NCBI RefSeq assembly: GCF_015062935.1
Contig: NZ_SUTM01000009.1
Location: 1 to 64,000, forward strand
Direction: 5' to 3'
DNA length: 64,000 bases
DNA from: Methanobrevibacter sp.
GTDB lineage: Archaea > Methanobacteriota > Methanobacteria > Methanobacteriales > Methanobacteriaceae
This document shows positions 35,681 to 44,855 of this stretch, piece after piece. Below the pieces are notes generated by a model. The model searched no databases and was not told the origin of the DNA. It saw nothing but the letters and a program-made list of their open reading frames with translations. The position numbers and the translations under genes are program-made. The stretch's first letter is position 1, and each line of letters starts with the position of its first letter.

Positions 35681-36379
35681 CTAGTCTTTAAAATCCCTAG
35701 TTACTCTTTTTACAGAACCGTCAGGGTTAAGTTCTATTCTTATCATATTACCCGGTAATTGAGTATTGGAAACAATGTTTATTTGGTTTCTTTTTTCAAA
35801 TTCTTCATAATTATTAACTGGTTCCTCTTCATCATCAATATGTTTAAAGAATTCGTCATCATCCTCATCAAAAAATCCCGGTTTAAACACATCATCATCA
35901 GTTACAACATCACTTTCATCAAAAAAGTCCTCAAGATCATTATTATTTAGATAACTGTAATCACCGATAGTGTATTCTGCAGGCTGACCATATCTGTCAT
36001 AAGCCTTAAATGTCTCCAATGAGTATGGAAGACATACAATCATGTGAAAATATCCGTGTTTTGAAAATGTTTTTAAATCGGCACCTGAGGGTCTTGCGCT
36101 TGGCCCCGGATGAGAGTGAACGGAACCAAAATATTTGGTATTCATTGGAATCAATTCAGTGTGAATCACAGCACCGGTTTCGCAGGTTTCTCCAGGCATG
36201 AATATTAAACTGGTGATATAAAGTATCTTATCTTTTATTTCACCGTCAAAAAAAGCTAAAAATTCATTTGGATATGATTTTTTGGCATAGTAAATTACAG
36301 ACTCTAAAACTTCCCTGTCCACTCTAACTTCATTGAATTCCTCATCATTGCTTCCAAATAATTTTGACATGAAACCCAT
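35681..36379 (-). CDS. JAMM/MPN metalloprotease-domain protein with acidic tail
   Basis: The JAB1/MPN+ zinc site is complete: HSHPGPSARPSGAD puts H88, H90 and D101 in place, with a Glu near 39 (PNEF). Residues after about 145 form a very acidic extension with clusters of Asp and Glu. JAMM proteins remove isopeptide-linked modifiers; in archaea they act on SAMP-type ubiquitin-like proteins or in sulfur transfer. It is 232 residues long and is the last gene of the nadX-thg1-JAMM run, joined to thg1 without a gap. Confidence 0.85.
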   Translation of the reverse strand: MGFMSKLFGSNDEEFNEVRVDREVLESVIYYAKKSYPNEFLAFFDGEIKDKILYITSLIFMPGETCETGAVIHTELIPMNTKYFGSVHSHPGPSARPSGADLKTFSKHGYFHMIVCLPYSLETFKAYDRYGQPAEYTIGDYSYLNNNDLEDFFDESDVVTDDDVFKPGFFDEDDDEFFKHIDDEEEPVNNYEEFEKRNQINIVSNTQLPGNMIRIELNPDGSVKRVTRDFKD

Positions 36380-37096
36380 TTAATCACCGAACCCATTGAA
36401 GAATTTTTCGCTAAATATTGGAAGTTCCCAATCCTGATAAATATAACTTCTATAAGATGTTTGGTTTTTATTTTCTTTTTTGTTGAAACCAACTATTTTT
36501 TTATTTTTCCTGTATATTCCAATTCCTCTTTTTTTATAAGTTTCAATATCATTCAAGTTAATGCCATTTTTAAACAATAATTCGTTAATGTCACTAAGGT
36601 TCATGCCATTTATTATATCGTTTGCTTCAGTATTTGAATACTTGGATTTGAGGTATGAAATTCCATGTGAGTTTACACAGTTTCTCCAGCATTCATCCTG
36701 CCTCCACCTGAAATATTTAAGAACATCACTGCCATTGATTGGAATGATTCTTGAATCAAAAGCAGGAGGCTTTTTAAATTGAACATTATAATGCATGACA
36801 AAAGAACTTGCAGTGAAACTGGCAATGACTGAGTTAAGTTTTTCAATTCTGCCGTCAAATGGCATTTTATCAAAAAGCAAGCTTATTTCATCAGAAAAAG
36901 TGTAGATAAAAACTGGTGAAAATTCTTCAAACAAATCCCTGCAAACTTCAGAGATTACCCTATAAAAATTTTCATCATACGGCTTTACCAGCTCCAAGTC
37001 ACGGGCTAGTGAATGGAAACTTCTGCCATCCAGTCTCATGATAATTTTAGAGTTTTTGGGAACTCTTAAAGATGAATAAACTTCAAATTCTTTCAT
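36380..37096 (-). CDS. thg1: tRNA(His) guanylyltransferase (Thg1-like)
   Basis: This 238-residue protein has the Thg1 palm motifs: RLDGRSFHSLARDL (about 21-34) and the metal-binding YTFSDEISLLFDK (about 65-77). HINGS-like SYLKSKYSNTEANDIINGM and KKRGIGIYRKNKKIVG follow. Thg1 adds G-1 to tRNA-His by 3'-to-5' polymerisation, and archaeal Thg1-like proteins also repair 5' ends of tRNAs. It lies directly between nadX (2-base gap) and the JAMM gene. Confidence 0.9.
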   Translation of the reverse strand: MKEFEVYSSLRVPKNSKIIMRLDGRSFHSLARDLELVKPYDENFYRVISEVCRDLFEEFSPVFIYTFSDEISLLFDKMPFDGRIEKLNSVIASFTASSFVMHYNVQFKKPPAFDSRIIPINGSDVLKYFRWRQDECWRNCVNSHGISYLKSKYSNTEANDIINGMNLSDINELLFKNGINLNDIETYKKRGIGIYRKNKKIVGFNKKENKNQTSYRSYIYQDWELPIFSEKFFNGFGD

Positions 37097-37098
37097 TT

Positions 37099-37863
37099 TT
37101 ACATTCCAACACTGATTGTTTCATTGAAACTTTTAAGTAATCTTATTGCTGAAAGGGCAGCCAACATACTTGTTTTTGGATTGGCGGCACAAGGATAATT
37201 CATAGTTGTTGTCTTGAATTCACCGAAATCACCTTTTGCAGTAATCTCATGAACATTACGGTCAACTTTCGGATCGACAATTATCTTAACGTCAATGTCC
37301 CTGTTACATGCCATACTAATTGTTGCAGCAACGTTAATGTTTAACGGGAACTCTTTTACAGCTTCAGATGCTTTTCCTTCAAACAACACTTCCTCTTTAT
37401 CAATATCTTTTCCAAGGGATTTTGGAGATTTACGGGTAACCAGATTAACTTCCTTAAGACCGAATTTGGCCACTGCTTTAATTCCATCCAAACCTACAAC
37501 AGCCCCGGACGGCAAATGAATTTTAGCATTATTTTCCTTAGCAATGCTTAAGACATTATTATAAAATTCAGTATCCATAAATGCACCAATACTCATTACA
37601 ATCATGTCTTTACCTTTTTCCAATACCTTAGGAGCCAATTCCTTAACTGAAGCAGGTGAAGCACATTCCAAAACTAAATCAACATTGTCAAGCAGGTCAT
37701 TAAAATCAAGTGCCGCAACACCTCCTGCAAGACTTGCTAAATTTTCAGCTCTCTCAATATCCTTATCATAAAAATATGCTATTTCTATTCCATTATTTTC
37801 GGGAACTATGCTTGTTGTTATAATATTAGCAATAGCACCGCATCCTATAATACCTACTTTCAT
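37099..37863 (-). CDS. nadX: L-aspartate dehydrogenase
   Basis: The 254-residue protein has an N-terminal NAD fold (VGIIGCGAIANIITTSI) and the DUF108 catalytic domain with HLPSGAVVGLDGIKA, VTRKSPKSLG and FPLNINVAATISMA, plus the C-terminal NYPCAANPKTSMLAALSAIR. It makes iminoaspartate from aspartate for NAD synthesis with NadA. The ATG follows AAGTGATACT. It is the first gene of a three-gene run with thg1 and the JAMM gene. Confidence 0.93.
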   Translation of the reverse strand: MKVGIIGCGAIANIITTSIVPENNGIEIAYFYDKDIERAENLASLAGGVAALDFNDLLDNVDLVLECASPASVKELAPKVLEKGKDMIVMSIGAFMDTEFYNNVLSIAKENNAKIHLPSGAVVGLDGIKAVAKFGLKEVNLVTRKSPKSLGKDIDKEEVLFEGKASEAVKEFPLNINVAATISMACNRDIDVKIIVDPKVDRNVHEITAKGDFGEFKTTTMNYPCAANPKTSMLAALSAIRLLKSFNETISVGM

Positions 37864-37937
37864 AGTATCACTTAAAATAAGCTTTTTAAATAAAATAAAA
37901 ATTAAAAAAAAGAATTTAAAAGATTTATATAAATCTT

Positions 37938-38330
37938 TTAGTCGAATTGAACTTGAGTTTCATTTTGTGGTTGAGTTTCAGGTTGTCTTTGAACCGGAGG
38001 TTCAGGGATTTGTGGCTCAGGATTTATTTTTTTCATATCCCTTGGGTTAATTAACATAATGTCCCCAATAGCTTGAACTTTATCAAAATCAACTGTTAAT
38101 AAATCATTTTGGAAAGATCTCATATCATTATCTTCCGGAGACTCACCACGAATACTTCCTAAGAATTGATTAACAAAACCGGTAGGTCTTCTTTCTTGTT
38201 CAATAGCTCTAACTTGTAATTTTGAAATAGTTCCTAATCTAATGTTAAGAATAACGTCTTCTACACGACCAACATAATGTCCAGTGTTGGTATAAATATC
38301 TAAACTGCGTAATTTTGAAACTTCTACCAT
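37938..38330 (-). CDS. PRC-barrel domain protein
   Basis: This 130-residue protein begins with a PRC barrel (about 3-85): SLDIYTNTGHYVGRVEDVILNI and LRLGTISKLQV-type strands, then VDFDKVQAIGDIMLI. The C-terminal 30 residues are Pro/Gln-rich and probably disordered. Stand-alone PRC barrels are common in methanogens and are linked to RNA binding or cell division, but this one's role is unknown. The ATG follows GGTGTAAAA. Confidence 0.88.
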   Translation of the reverse strand: MVEVSKLRSLDIYTNTGHYVGRVEDVILNIRLGTISKLQVRAIEQERRPTGFVNQFLGSIRGESPEDNDMRSFQNDLLTVDFDKVQAIGDIMLINPRDMKKINPEPQIPEPPVQRQPETQPQNETQVQFD

Positions 38331-38487
38331 TTTTACACCACAAATAAAATAATAAATTTAATAAATATGTATTATTTTATTTAATTGTTAATATAAATAC
38401 TTTATGTTTTTTTAAAAAGCTTCATATTACAAAAAATTTATTAAATTATAAAAATAAAATATAATTAGATTAAAAGGAGACTTTAAA

Positions 38488-39210
38488 TTGTGGGATACAA
38501 CAAAAGATTATAGAATTTTAGTAGCAAGTAAGGCAAGAGAAAATTACCTGAATCTTATTCCAACAGCATCATTTAGAGGAAGCTGGAACAAAAAACAAGC
38601 GGTTGATTTAGGAAAACAAATGAACAGTGATTTTCAGTCATTGACCTATTCTTATCTTGAAGGAGATGAATTGGTAAATTCGCCAGATGTTGCTGCATTA
38701 AAAGAAAAAGCATTGAAAATTATTGAATATTTGGGCGGAGAAGACTGGAATAAAAAGTTTTTAAATAACGCTCCAAAAGAAGACAGAGAAAAAACCCAAG
38801 AAAACATTGCCAAAGTAAGATTTTTCCTAGACACAATTATCGGCCTTAAAGACCGCCTTGCATTAGGACCAATTAATGATCCAATAATGGGCGTGGACAT
38901 TAAAGTTGGAGAAGTCATGAGCGTTACAAAACATCCTAAAAATGAAAACCTGATGTTGTGCAATGTTAATTTAGGAAAACGTGCTATTACTGTTGTTACC
39001 AACGATTTAAATGTTAAAGACGACAATAAGGTTGGAGTCTCCTTACTTCCTCCACAAGCATTCAGCGATATTGTCAGCGAAGGAATGTTTTTAGGAATGA
39101 ACGGAAGCATTCTAAAAGATGTTGAAGGCGAACTTGGACAAATGCCTAAAGGAATTCCAATGGAATCCCTTAACGAAACACGTAACCTTGTTGAAAATTA
39201 TTTAAAATAA
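38488..39210 (+). CDS. tRNA-binding (EMAPII/Trbp111-type) domain protein
   Basis: This 240-residue protein has a helical N-terminal half and a C-terminal OB-fold tRNA-binding domain (about 127-235) with GVDIKVGEVMSVTKHPKNENLMLCNVNLG. VSLLPPQAFSDIVSEGMFLGM also matches the family's S-x-G-M region. The start is TTG (38488), 8 bases after GGAGA, and no ATG is nearby. A terminator hairpin follows. It may assist an aminoacyl-tRNA synthetase or bind tRNA directly. Confidence 0.85.
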   Translation: MWDTTKDYRILVASKARENYLNLIPTASFRGSWNKKQAVDLGKQMNSDFQSLTYSYLEGDELVNSPDVAALKEKALKIIEYLGGEDWNKKFLNNAPKEDREKTQENIAKVRFFLDTIIGLKDRLALGPINDPIMGVDIKVGEVMSVTKHPKNENLMLCNVNLGKRAITVVTNDLNVKDDNKVGVSLLPPQAFSDIVSEGMFLGMNGSILKDVEGELGQMPKGIPMESLNETRNLVENYLK

Positions 39211-39237
39211 GTTTTTTAAACTTATTTACTTTTTTTA
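39205..39237 (+). terminator. Hairpin terminator after the tRNA-binding protein
   Basis: AAATAAGTTT (39205-39214) pairs with AAACTTATTT (39218-39227) around TTT, followed by a T-run to about 39237. The first arm includes the gene's stop codon. Confidence 0.75.
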
Positions 39238-39277
39238 TATCGGACACCCCAATAAATATTGTGAAGAAATTAATTCA

Positions 39278-40690
39278 CTACCGTAAATTCAATCCTATTA
39301 ATTTTGTTTTTGTCATTTCTTCTACAGCATATTTAATACCTTCTTTTCCAACACCACTATTTTTAAATCCTCCAAATGGCATGTTATCTGTTCTAAATGT
39401 GGATTGCTTATTTACAAAAACAGTACCCGCTTCAATTTCCTGAGCACATCTCATTGCATTAAAGTAATCATTTGTAAATACTCCTGCTTGAAGACCATAA
39501 TCTGTATCATTTGCCACTTTGATTGCTTCATCAACAGAATTTACATGAATAATCGGTGCTACGGGACCGAATGTTTCATTGACAACCAAATCCATGTCTG
39601 TTGTCACATCATCAATAACTGTCGCTTCATAAAATGCACCGTCCCGATGTCCTCCGGATAAAATTTTAGCTCCTTTTTGAACAGCATTATTGACTGTTTC
39701 CTCAACTTGTATTGCTGCTTTTTCAGATATCAAGGTTCCTAAAGTTGTGGATTTGTCCAAAGGATTGCCCATAATAATTTTTTCAGTTTCCTCAACTAGC
39801 TTTTCAGCAAATTCCTTTGAAATATCATCTTCGACAATTATCCTTTTGACACCCATGCAGACCTGACCAGCATTTAAAAATGCTCCGTTAATTACTCCTC
39901 GAACCGCTTTTTCAATGTCTGCATCTTTTAAAACAACCATAGGATCATTTCCGCCAAGTTCCAATGTGACTTTTTTCATGCCTGCTTTTTGAGAAATCAT
40001 CAAACCGGTGGTAACGCTGCCAGTAAATGAAATCTTATTGACATCTGCAGAGGTTACAAGATAATCACCAACTTCGGAGCCGTAACCTGTTACAGTATTT
40101 ACTATCCCATCCGGAAACTCTTCATTTAAAAGTTCTGCAAATTTCATTACAGTTAACGGAGCCTGTGTAGGTGGCTTTATGATGACTGCATTTTTGCATG
40201 CAATAGCAGGGGCTATTTTATGAATTGTTAAATTTAAAGGGTAGTTGAATGGAGTTATTGCTGCAACAACACCTAAAGGCAAGCGTTGAGTAAATGCAAA
40301 AAATCCTTTGCCGTTCAAACCGGCATCCAAAGGTACACTTTCACCATAAATCCTTTTTGATTCTTCTGCTGCAAGCTTTAATGTTTCAATTGATCTGTCA
40401 AGTTCCACCAAAGATTCATTTATAGGCTTTCCAACTTCCAGAGTCAGCAATCTTGCAAAATCTTCACGATTTTCCTTTAATTTTTCAACAACATTGAATA
40501 ACTTGTTTGATACCTTAAATGCAGACATTTCAAATAAATCATATTTTGCATTATTAGCTTCCTGAATCGCCAAATCTGCAGTCTGTCTGTGAGCAATAGG
40601 TACGGCATCTATCACTGTACCATCATACGGATTTGTCACATCTTCCAAATCATCACTTGAAATGTGCTTTCCACCAATCAGCATGTCCAT
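39278..40690 (-). CDS. NAD(P)-dependent aldehyde dehydrogenase, lactaldehyde dehydrogenase-like
   Basis: This is a full-length 470-residue ALDH. Active-site residues are visible: TLELGGNDPMVVL carries the catalytic Glu and FLNAGQVCMGVKR the nucleophilic Cys. VAAITPFNYPLN and ISFTGSVTTG form the cofactor site. It resembles methanogen lactaldehyde dehydrogenase (CofA type), which feeds lactate into coenzyme F420 synthesis, but the substrate cannot be fixed from sequence. The ATG follows a GGTGATAA-like site. Confidence 0.85.
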   Translation of the reverse strand: MDMLIGGKHISSDDLEDVTNPYDGTVIDAVPIAHRQTADLAIQEANNAKYDLFEMSAFKVSNKLFNVVEKLKENREDFARLLTLEVGKPINESLVELDRSIETLKLAAEESKRIYGESVPLDAGLNGKGFFAFTQRLPLGVVAAITPFNYPLNLTIHKIAPAIACKNAVIIKPPTQAPLTVMKFAELLNEEFPDGIVNTVTGYGSEVGDYLVTSADVNKISFTGSVTTGLMISQKAGMKKVTLELGGNDPMVVLKDADIEKAVRGVINGAFLNAGQVCMGVKRIIVEDDISKEFAEKLVEETEKIIMGNPLDKSTTLGTLISEKAAIQVEETVNNAVQKGAKILSGGHRDGAFYEATVIDDVTTDMDLVVNETFGPVAPIIHVNSVDEAIKVANDTDYGLQAGVFTNDYFNAMRCAQEIEAGTVFVNKQSTFRTDNMPFGGFKNSGVGKEGIKYAVEEMTKTKLIGLNLR

Positions 40691-40739
40691 CTTATCACCT
40701 GTTAAATATTTTTATAACTTAAAATTAAAATAGTATACT

Positions 40740-41321
40740 ATGCAGACTAATAGATTTGAAACATTTATCGATGCAATTATTGCGATTATCATAACTGTTT
40801 TAGTATTGAAAATTCCTCAACCGGCAACACCAACATTAGCCGGAGTTATGGAACTAAATTACATCTATATTGCATATTTAATCAGTTTTTTAATATTATT
40901 CAATATCTGGTATGCAAACCACAACCTGTTTCAGGCAGTGGACAACATCAGCAATAGAGCAGTTTGGATTTATGGAATAATGACATTCATCATTTCCCTG
41001 CTCCCTTACTTTACAATATGGCTTGCAAATCACATTTATTCAATTCCGGCTGAGACAATGTTCGGACTGATTTTCATTGCAACACACATATTGAATACAT
41101 TCGCTACACGGGAAATATATGCCAGCAACCCTTATAATGAAGAGTTAAAAGCCATGAATAACGACAGTCATTATCTGAGTCTGCCGATGATTGTCCTGAT
41201 TATAGGATTCATATTAACCTACACAGTCTATGTTCCGGGAATATACATTTCATGTCTGATTTCAATCATCATGTGGATTGTACTAGGCAGAATTGTTAGG
41301 AGTGATAATAATGGAAACTGA
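40740..41321 (+). CDS. TMEM175-family (DUF1211) potassium channel protein
   Basis: This 193-residue protein has about six helices. The first helix carries RFETFIDAIIAIIITVLVL, the prokaryotic TMEM175 signature in which the usual FSD is FID here. Prokaryotic TMEM175 proteins form tetrameric potassium channels. A start without a Shine-Dalgarno suggests a leaderless mRNA. It overlaps the next TMEM175-like gene by 11 bases. Confidence 0.85.
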   Translation: MQTNRFETFIDAIIAIIITVLVLKIPQPATPTLAGVMELNYIYIAYLISFLILFNIWYANHNLFQAVDNISNRAVWIYGIMTFIISLLPYFTIWLANHIYSIPAETMFGLIFIATHILNTFATREIYASNPYNEELKAMNNDSHYLSLPMIVLIIGFILTYTVYVPGIYISCLISIIMWIVLGRIVRSDNNGN

Positions 41322-41874
41322 ACGATTTGAAGCTTTAATTGATGCAATTCTAGCAATTATCATTACAATTATTGTTTTGGAAATTCCATTGGCATCTACC
41401 GGAAGTTGGGAATCATTATTTGAGCTTAAATATGAATTTGCAATTTATGCAATTAGTTTTATAGTATGCTTTAACTTCTGGAACTTTAACAACAACATAT
41501 ACAGTATCGTCAATAGAATCGACTATAAAGTCATTTGGACAACAGGAATTTCATTATTTGTATTTTCATTATTGCCTTACCTGACAACTTTTGTTGCTGA
41601 AAATTTCTATTTATTTTTCCCGCAATTTTTATACGGCCTGGATTTCATTGTTACAGCAATATTGTCCTTGTTAATAGGAAAATTCCTCATACAAGCAGAT
41701 CCTGGAAATATTGCACTGCAAATTGCAATGAAACCTCAGCCAATGTACGGTACAATAATTATCGTCATAATAGGTATGATAATTGGTTATTTTGCATATC
41801 CACCAGCAATAATTATCTGTTGTCTTCTCTCAATTATTGGAGTTTGGACAATTCCAAAATTAATTAATGTTTAA
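41311..41874 (+). CDS. Second TMEM175-family (DUF1211) channel protein
   Basis: This 187-residue protein has the same architecture as its upstream neighbour: RFEALIDAILAIIITIIVLEI starts the first helix (LID in place of FSD). I chose ATG 41311, preceded by GGAGTGATAATA, over ATG 41293. The pair may form a heteromeric channel. A terminator hairpin follows the stop. Confidence 0.85.
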   Translation: METERFEALIDAILAIIITIIVLEIPLASTGSWESLFELKYEFAIYAISFIVCFNFWNFNNNIYSIVNRIDYKVIWTTGISLFVFSLLPYLTTFVAENFYLFFPQFLYGLDFIVTAILSLLIGKFLIQADPGNIALQIAMKPQPMYGTIIIVIIGMIIGYFAYPPAIIICCLLSIIGVWTIPKLINV

Positions 41875-41912
41875 TTAGGGCATTGACAACCCTAATACCA
41901 TTTATTTTTTTA
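41875..41912 (+). terminator. Hairpin terminator after the TMEM175 pair
   Basis: TTAGGG (41875-41880) and CCCTAA (41890-41895) form a 6-bp stem with a 9-base loop, followed by a T-rich run to about 41912. Confidence 0.65.
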
Positions 41913-41964
41913 AATTTAATAAACTGGATGCTATTGAGACAAATACAAAAAAACCTGAATCAAA

Positions 41965-42144
41965 TCAAAAATATTTTTCCAAAATTTCAAGTTCCCTGTT
42001 AAATTCTTTAACCTCCTTTGATGCAATTTCATCACTTAAATCACTGACATAATTATTGTACATATAGATTGCCAGCAATACTACAACAATTATGCCTCCG
42101 AAGAGCAAAATGAATTCTGCGGAAGCCTGACCTTTGTTATCCAT
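41965..42144 (-). CDS. Class III signal peptide (type IV pilin-like) protein, 59 residues
   Basis: The 59 residues begin MDNKGQASAEFILLFGGI. The short charged leader, the GQ-x-S-x-E-x-x-x-L pattern and the following hydrophobic helix (about 11-30) match archaeal class III signal peptides cut by an EppA-type peptidase. The mature protein would be a mini-pilin with a charged tail (about 30-59). It follows tadC with a 1-base overlap (TAATG), so pilus assembly and pilin are coupled. Confidence 0.8.
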   Translation of the reverse strand: MDNKGQASAEFILLFGGIIVVVLLAIYMYNNYVSDLSDEIASKEVKEFNRELEILEKYF

Positions 42145-43070
42145 TAAAATCCCCCCATAAGAATTTCTGCACCGAATGTGGAAATGATATAAAAAATTCC
42201 AAATGATGCTGCAAGCAATGGCAGAGAGAACTTGAATCCCTTTTTAATATCACCATACATTATAATACTGATTATGAAACCAACTAAAAGGGAATGAATA
42301 ATCAGATAAATTTCCCCCGCTATCGGAGCAGTTAGAATAATTTCCGAATCCATCCCATAGTTCTGCATGAAATCAGAATAGACACCAACCATACCAATCG
42401 CAAATGGAGTTGCAATAATTGCTGAGATAATCAGAAACATTACCGACATCATTACAGCAGACTTTCTCTCCCTTTTAAGTGCCATCAAATCCCTTAAGTC
42501 GTCAGAAACATCCAGCAATACTGTTGAAATACTTGATCCGCTTTTACGACCATCCAAAATAATTGCAAAAATTCTCTCCAATTCCTTGGATTTCAATCTT
42601 TTGCTCATTGCACGCCATGCCTCATCAAAATTGCGACCCATTCTAATTTCAATGATTGTTCTACGCATTTCATCGTACAATGGCCCACTTCCGTACTGCG
42701 ACATATCCTCCATTGCGTTTTCGAAACTCAATCCAACCTGGAGCATGCTTGAAAGCTGCCTTAAAAAGTCAGGTGCTGTTTTTTCAATTTCCTGCGCTCG
42801 TCTTTCCTGCTGGACAATAACATATGTTAAAAGTCCCGGAATAATGAAAAAGGGCAATATCAACACGGATAACGGCAAGTTGAAAATCATTATTGTTAAT
42901 GCCAAAGCAATTTCCAGTGTTAAAATGAAAATCATAATTATTGCCAAAACATTACTTGCTTCAGTAAAAATAGCCCCACTCAGCAAAAATTCCTGTAATT
43001 TTGATAAATATTTTTCTGGAACATTATTGTCTAAAAATACTGATAAATCATTGATTAATTTGAATTTCAT
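42144..43070 (-). CDS. tadC: TadC-like type II/IV secretion membrane protein (T2SSF domain)
   Basis: This 308-residue protein has an N-terminal cytoplasmic part and membrane helices near 50, 70, 205, 245 and 285. The T2SSF domain has the typical QLSSMLQVGLSFENAMEDMS (about 110-129) and IFAIILDGRKSGSSISTVL (about 168-186). It is the membrane platform of a type IV pilus/Tad-like system; no assembly ATPase gene is in this window. Its 5' part and upstream region are duplicated at 44856-45330. Confidence 0.88.
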   Translation of the reverse strand: MKFKLINDLSVFLDNNVPEKYLSKLQEFLLSGAIFTEASNVLAIIMIFILTLEIALALTIMIFNLPLSVLILPFFIIPGLLTYVIVQQERRAQEIEKTAPDFLRQLSSMLQVGLSFENAMEDMSQYGSGPLYDEMRRTIIEIRMGRNFDEAWRAMSKRLKSKELERIFAIILDGRKSGSSISTVLLDVSDDLRDLMALKRERKSAVMMSVMFLIISAIIATPFAIGMVGVYSDFMQNYGMDSEIILTAPIAGEIYLIIHSLLVGFIISIIMYGDIKKGFKFSLPLLAASFGIFYIISTFGAEILMGGF

Positions 43071-43207
43071 AGAATAATATTATTTTTTAATGAATATAAA
43101 GTATTGGTTATTTGTTAAATCAATTTTATGGAGTTAAAACAATGATTATATCAATCTAAAGCCAAATGTAATATCCGAAATATTGCTTTTAAATCAAAAT
43201 GCAAAAA

Positions 43208-44641
43208 TTATCTCTTAAATATTTCGAAAAATGCCCTCATTGTAATCAGTACTGGATAAATTTCAAGCCTTCCGATCCACATGTTAAAAATGCCTATGAC
43301 TTTAAGTGGAAGTTCCAGTGCCTGTGACATCTGCCCAATTTCCAAACCTACATTACCCTGCATGGAAATGGTGAAAAATAACGAATCAAAAGGGTCATGC
43401 CCATATAAACATAGCAATGCCCAGGTAATCAGTATGCACAGGAAATACAAAGTCATGAAGTTTCCGCTTTGTGCTGCCAAATCGTCAGTGAGTTTTTTAT
43501 TGGAAACTTTAACCGAAACGATACTACCCTCAGGAGACCATATCTCACGTGAATTTTTATAGATTCCCTTAAAAAATGTGATAACCCTCATCAATTTAAG
43601 TGCACCCACAGTAGATCCAGTAGAACCACCAATAAGCATCAGACTAATTATGATAAATATTGCAAATGGCGGCCAACCGCCCATAACAATTGAGCTTTCT
43701 ATACTTGCCCCAGTTGTCGTGATGGCAGATACTACAACAAACAAAATATCCATAGAGACAATCTGAGATGTGAAATATATTAATAATGTTGAAATTGCTA
43801 TTAAACTGATCATAACCTGAAATTGCCTATCATAAATTAATGACTTTCCACGAGTCTTGATAATATTATAATGAACTACAAAGCTTGTTGCACCCAATAT
43901 CATTAAAATAATTGTGATAAAATAAATTATTTCATCATTGTAAAATCCAATGTTTGCATTCTTTACGCTCATACCTCCTGTTGAGATGATACTAAATGTA
44001 TTGCAAACTGAATCAAAAATAGGCATTCCTGCCAGAGAATATAGAGTTATTCCAAAAACAGTGTAAATTACATAAATTTTAAGAAACTGCTTTATTGTAG
44101 CTTTTGTAGATGGCTTAATGTAATCGTCACGAGCTTCTGACCTGTATAATTTCGAGGACACCCTTCCAGGCTTGGTTAAAACAGATATTATCATGACAAT
44201 AATTCCTAACCCGCCAATCCACTGTTGAAATCCCCTAAAAAACAGTATACTGTGAGGCAGAGCCTCCACATCAGGATAAATTGTAATTCCACTGCCTGTT
44301 AAAGCGGACATACTTTCAAAAAGACCATCAACAATATTTAAACCGGTAACCAATTGAAATATTACTCCCCCAACGATTCCAGCCCATAACCATGAAAGAG
44401 AAGAAACAATCATCGCATGTTTCAGGCGCATTTCATTAATTGCATATTTATTTAACACATTTACGCAAATCAATCCCAGAAAAACAGATACTGATGAAGG
44501 CACTAAAAAACTTACTGCATTAAATTCAAGATATATCAAATCAACAATAATCGGAACCAAACACATAACGCCAATCCCAATCATTAAAAGACCCATATTC
44601 CTAGCGATAATCAACAAGTCATTCTTATTAATATATCTCAT
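43208..44641 (-). CDS. trkH: TrkH/KtrB-family potassium transporter
   Basis: This 477-residue protein shows four pore-loop repeats, the hallmark of Trk/Ktr channels: ALTGSGITI, SIISTGGMSV, AITTTGASI and SMQGNVGLEIG. It moves K+ into the cell with a TrkA/KtrA gating subunit, which is not in this window. The ATG follows GGTGAGGGTATTGT, with a TATA-like element about 50 bases upstream. The gene lies between full-length tadC and a truncated tadC, all on the minus strand. Confidence 0.92.
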   Translation of the reverse strand: MRYINKNDLLIIARNMGLLMIGIGVMCLVPIIVDLIYLEFNAVSFLVPSSVSVFLGLICVNVLNKYAINEMRLKHAMIVSSLSWLWAGIVGGVIFQLVTGLNIVDGLFESMSALTGSGITIYPDVEALPHSILFFRGFQQWIGGLGIIVMIISVLTKPGRVSSKLYRSEARDDYIKPSTKATIKQFLKIYVIYTVFGITLYSLAGMPIFDSVCNTFSIISTGGMSVKNANIGFYNDEIIYFITIILMILGATSFVVHYNIIKTRGKSLIYDRQFQVMISLIAISTLLIYFTSQIVSMDILFVVVSAITTTGASIESSIVMGGWPPFAIFIIISLMLIGGSTGSTVGALKLMRVITFFKGIYKNSREIWSPEGSIVSVKVSNKKLTDDLAAQSGNFMTLYFLCILITWALLCLYGHDPFDSLFFTISMQGNVGLEIGQMSQALELPLKVIGIFNMWIGRLEIYPVLITMRAFFEIFKR

Positions 44642-44782
44642 ACAATACCCTCACCAATTAACATATTATTATTGAAAAATATACTATATAAATATTAAAG
44701 TAATATACATTTTACAATAAAGTCTAAAAATATCTCACCATATAAAAAAAAGTTTTTAATTATAAGTTTACAATAATATAAT

Positions 44783-44803
44783 CTTATTTTTACTAAAAAT
44801 AAG
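44783..44803 (-). terminator. A/T hairpin downstream of the truncated tadC
   Basis: CTTATTTTT-ACT-AAAAATAAG is a perfect 9-bp stem with a 3-base loop. It lies 53 bases past the truncated tadC stop and upstream of the trkH promoter. Confidence 0.4.
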
Positions 44804-44855
44804 CCCATATTACTAAATAAAAATTAACAATATTTATTAAAATGAACACTGACCA

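Noticed and set aside
38652-39110. Minus-strand frame opposite the tRNA-binding-domain gene
   Set aside because: The plus-strand frame carries a recognisable domain and a terminator; the other is a shadow.
42586-43077. Plus-strand open frame (163 codons) opposite tadC
   Set aside because: It mirrors the conserved tadC coding strand, and the same kind of shadow appears opposite the truncated copy.
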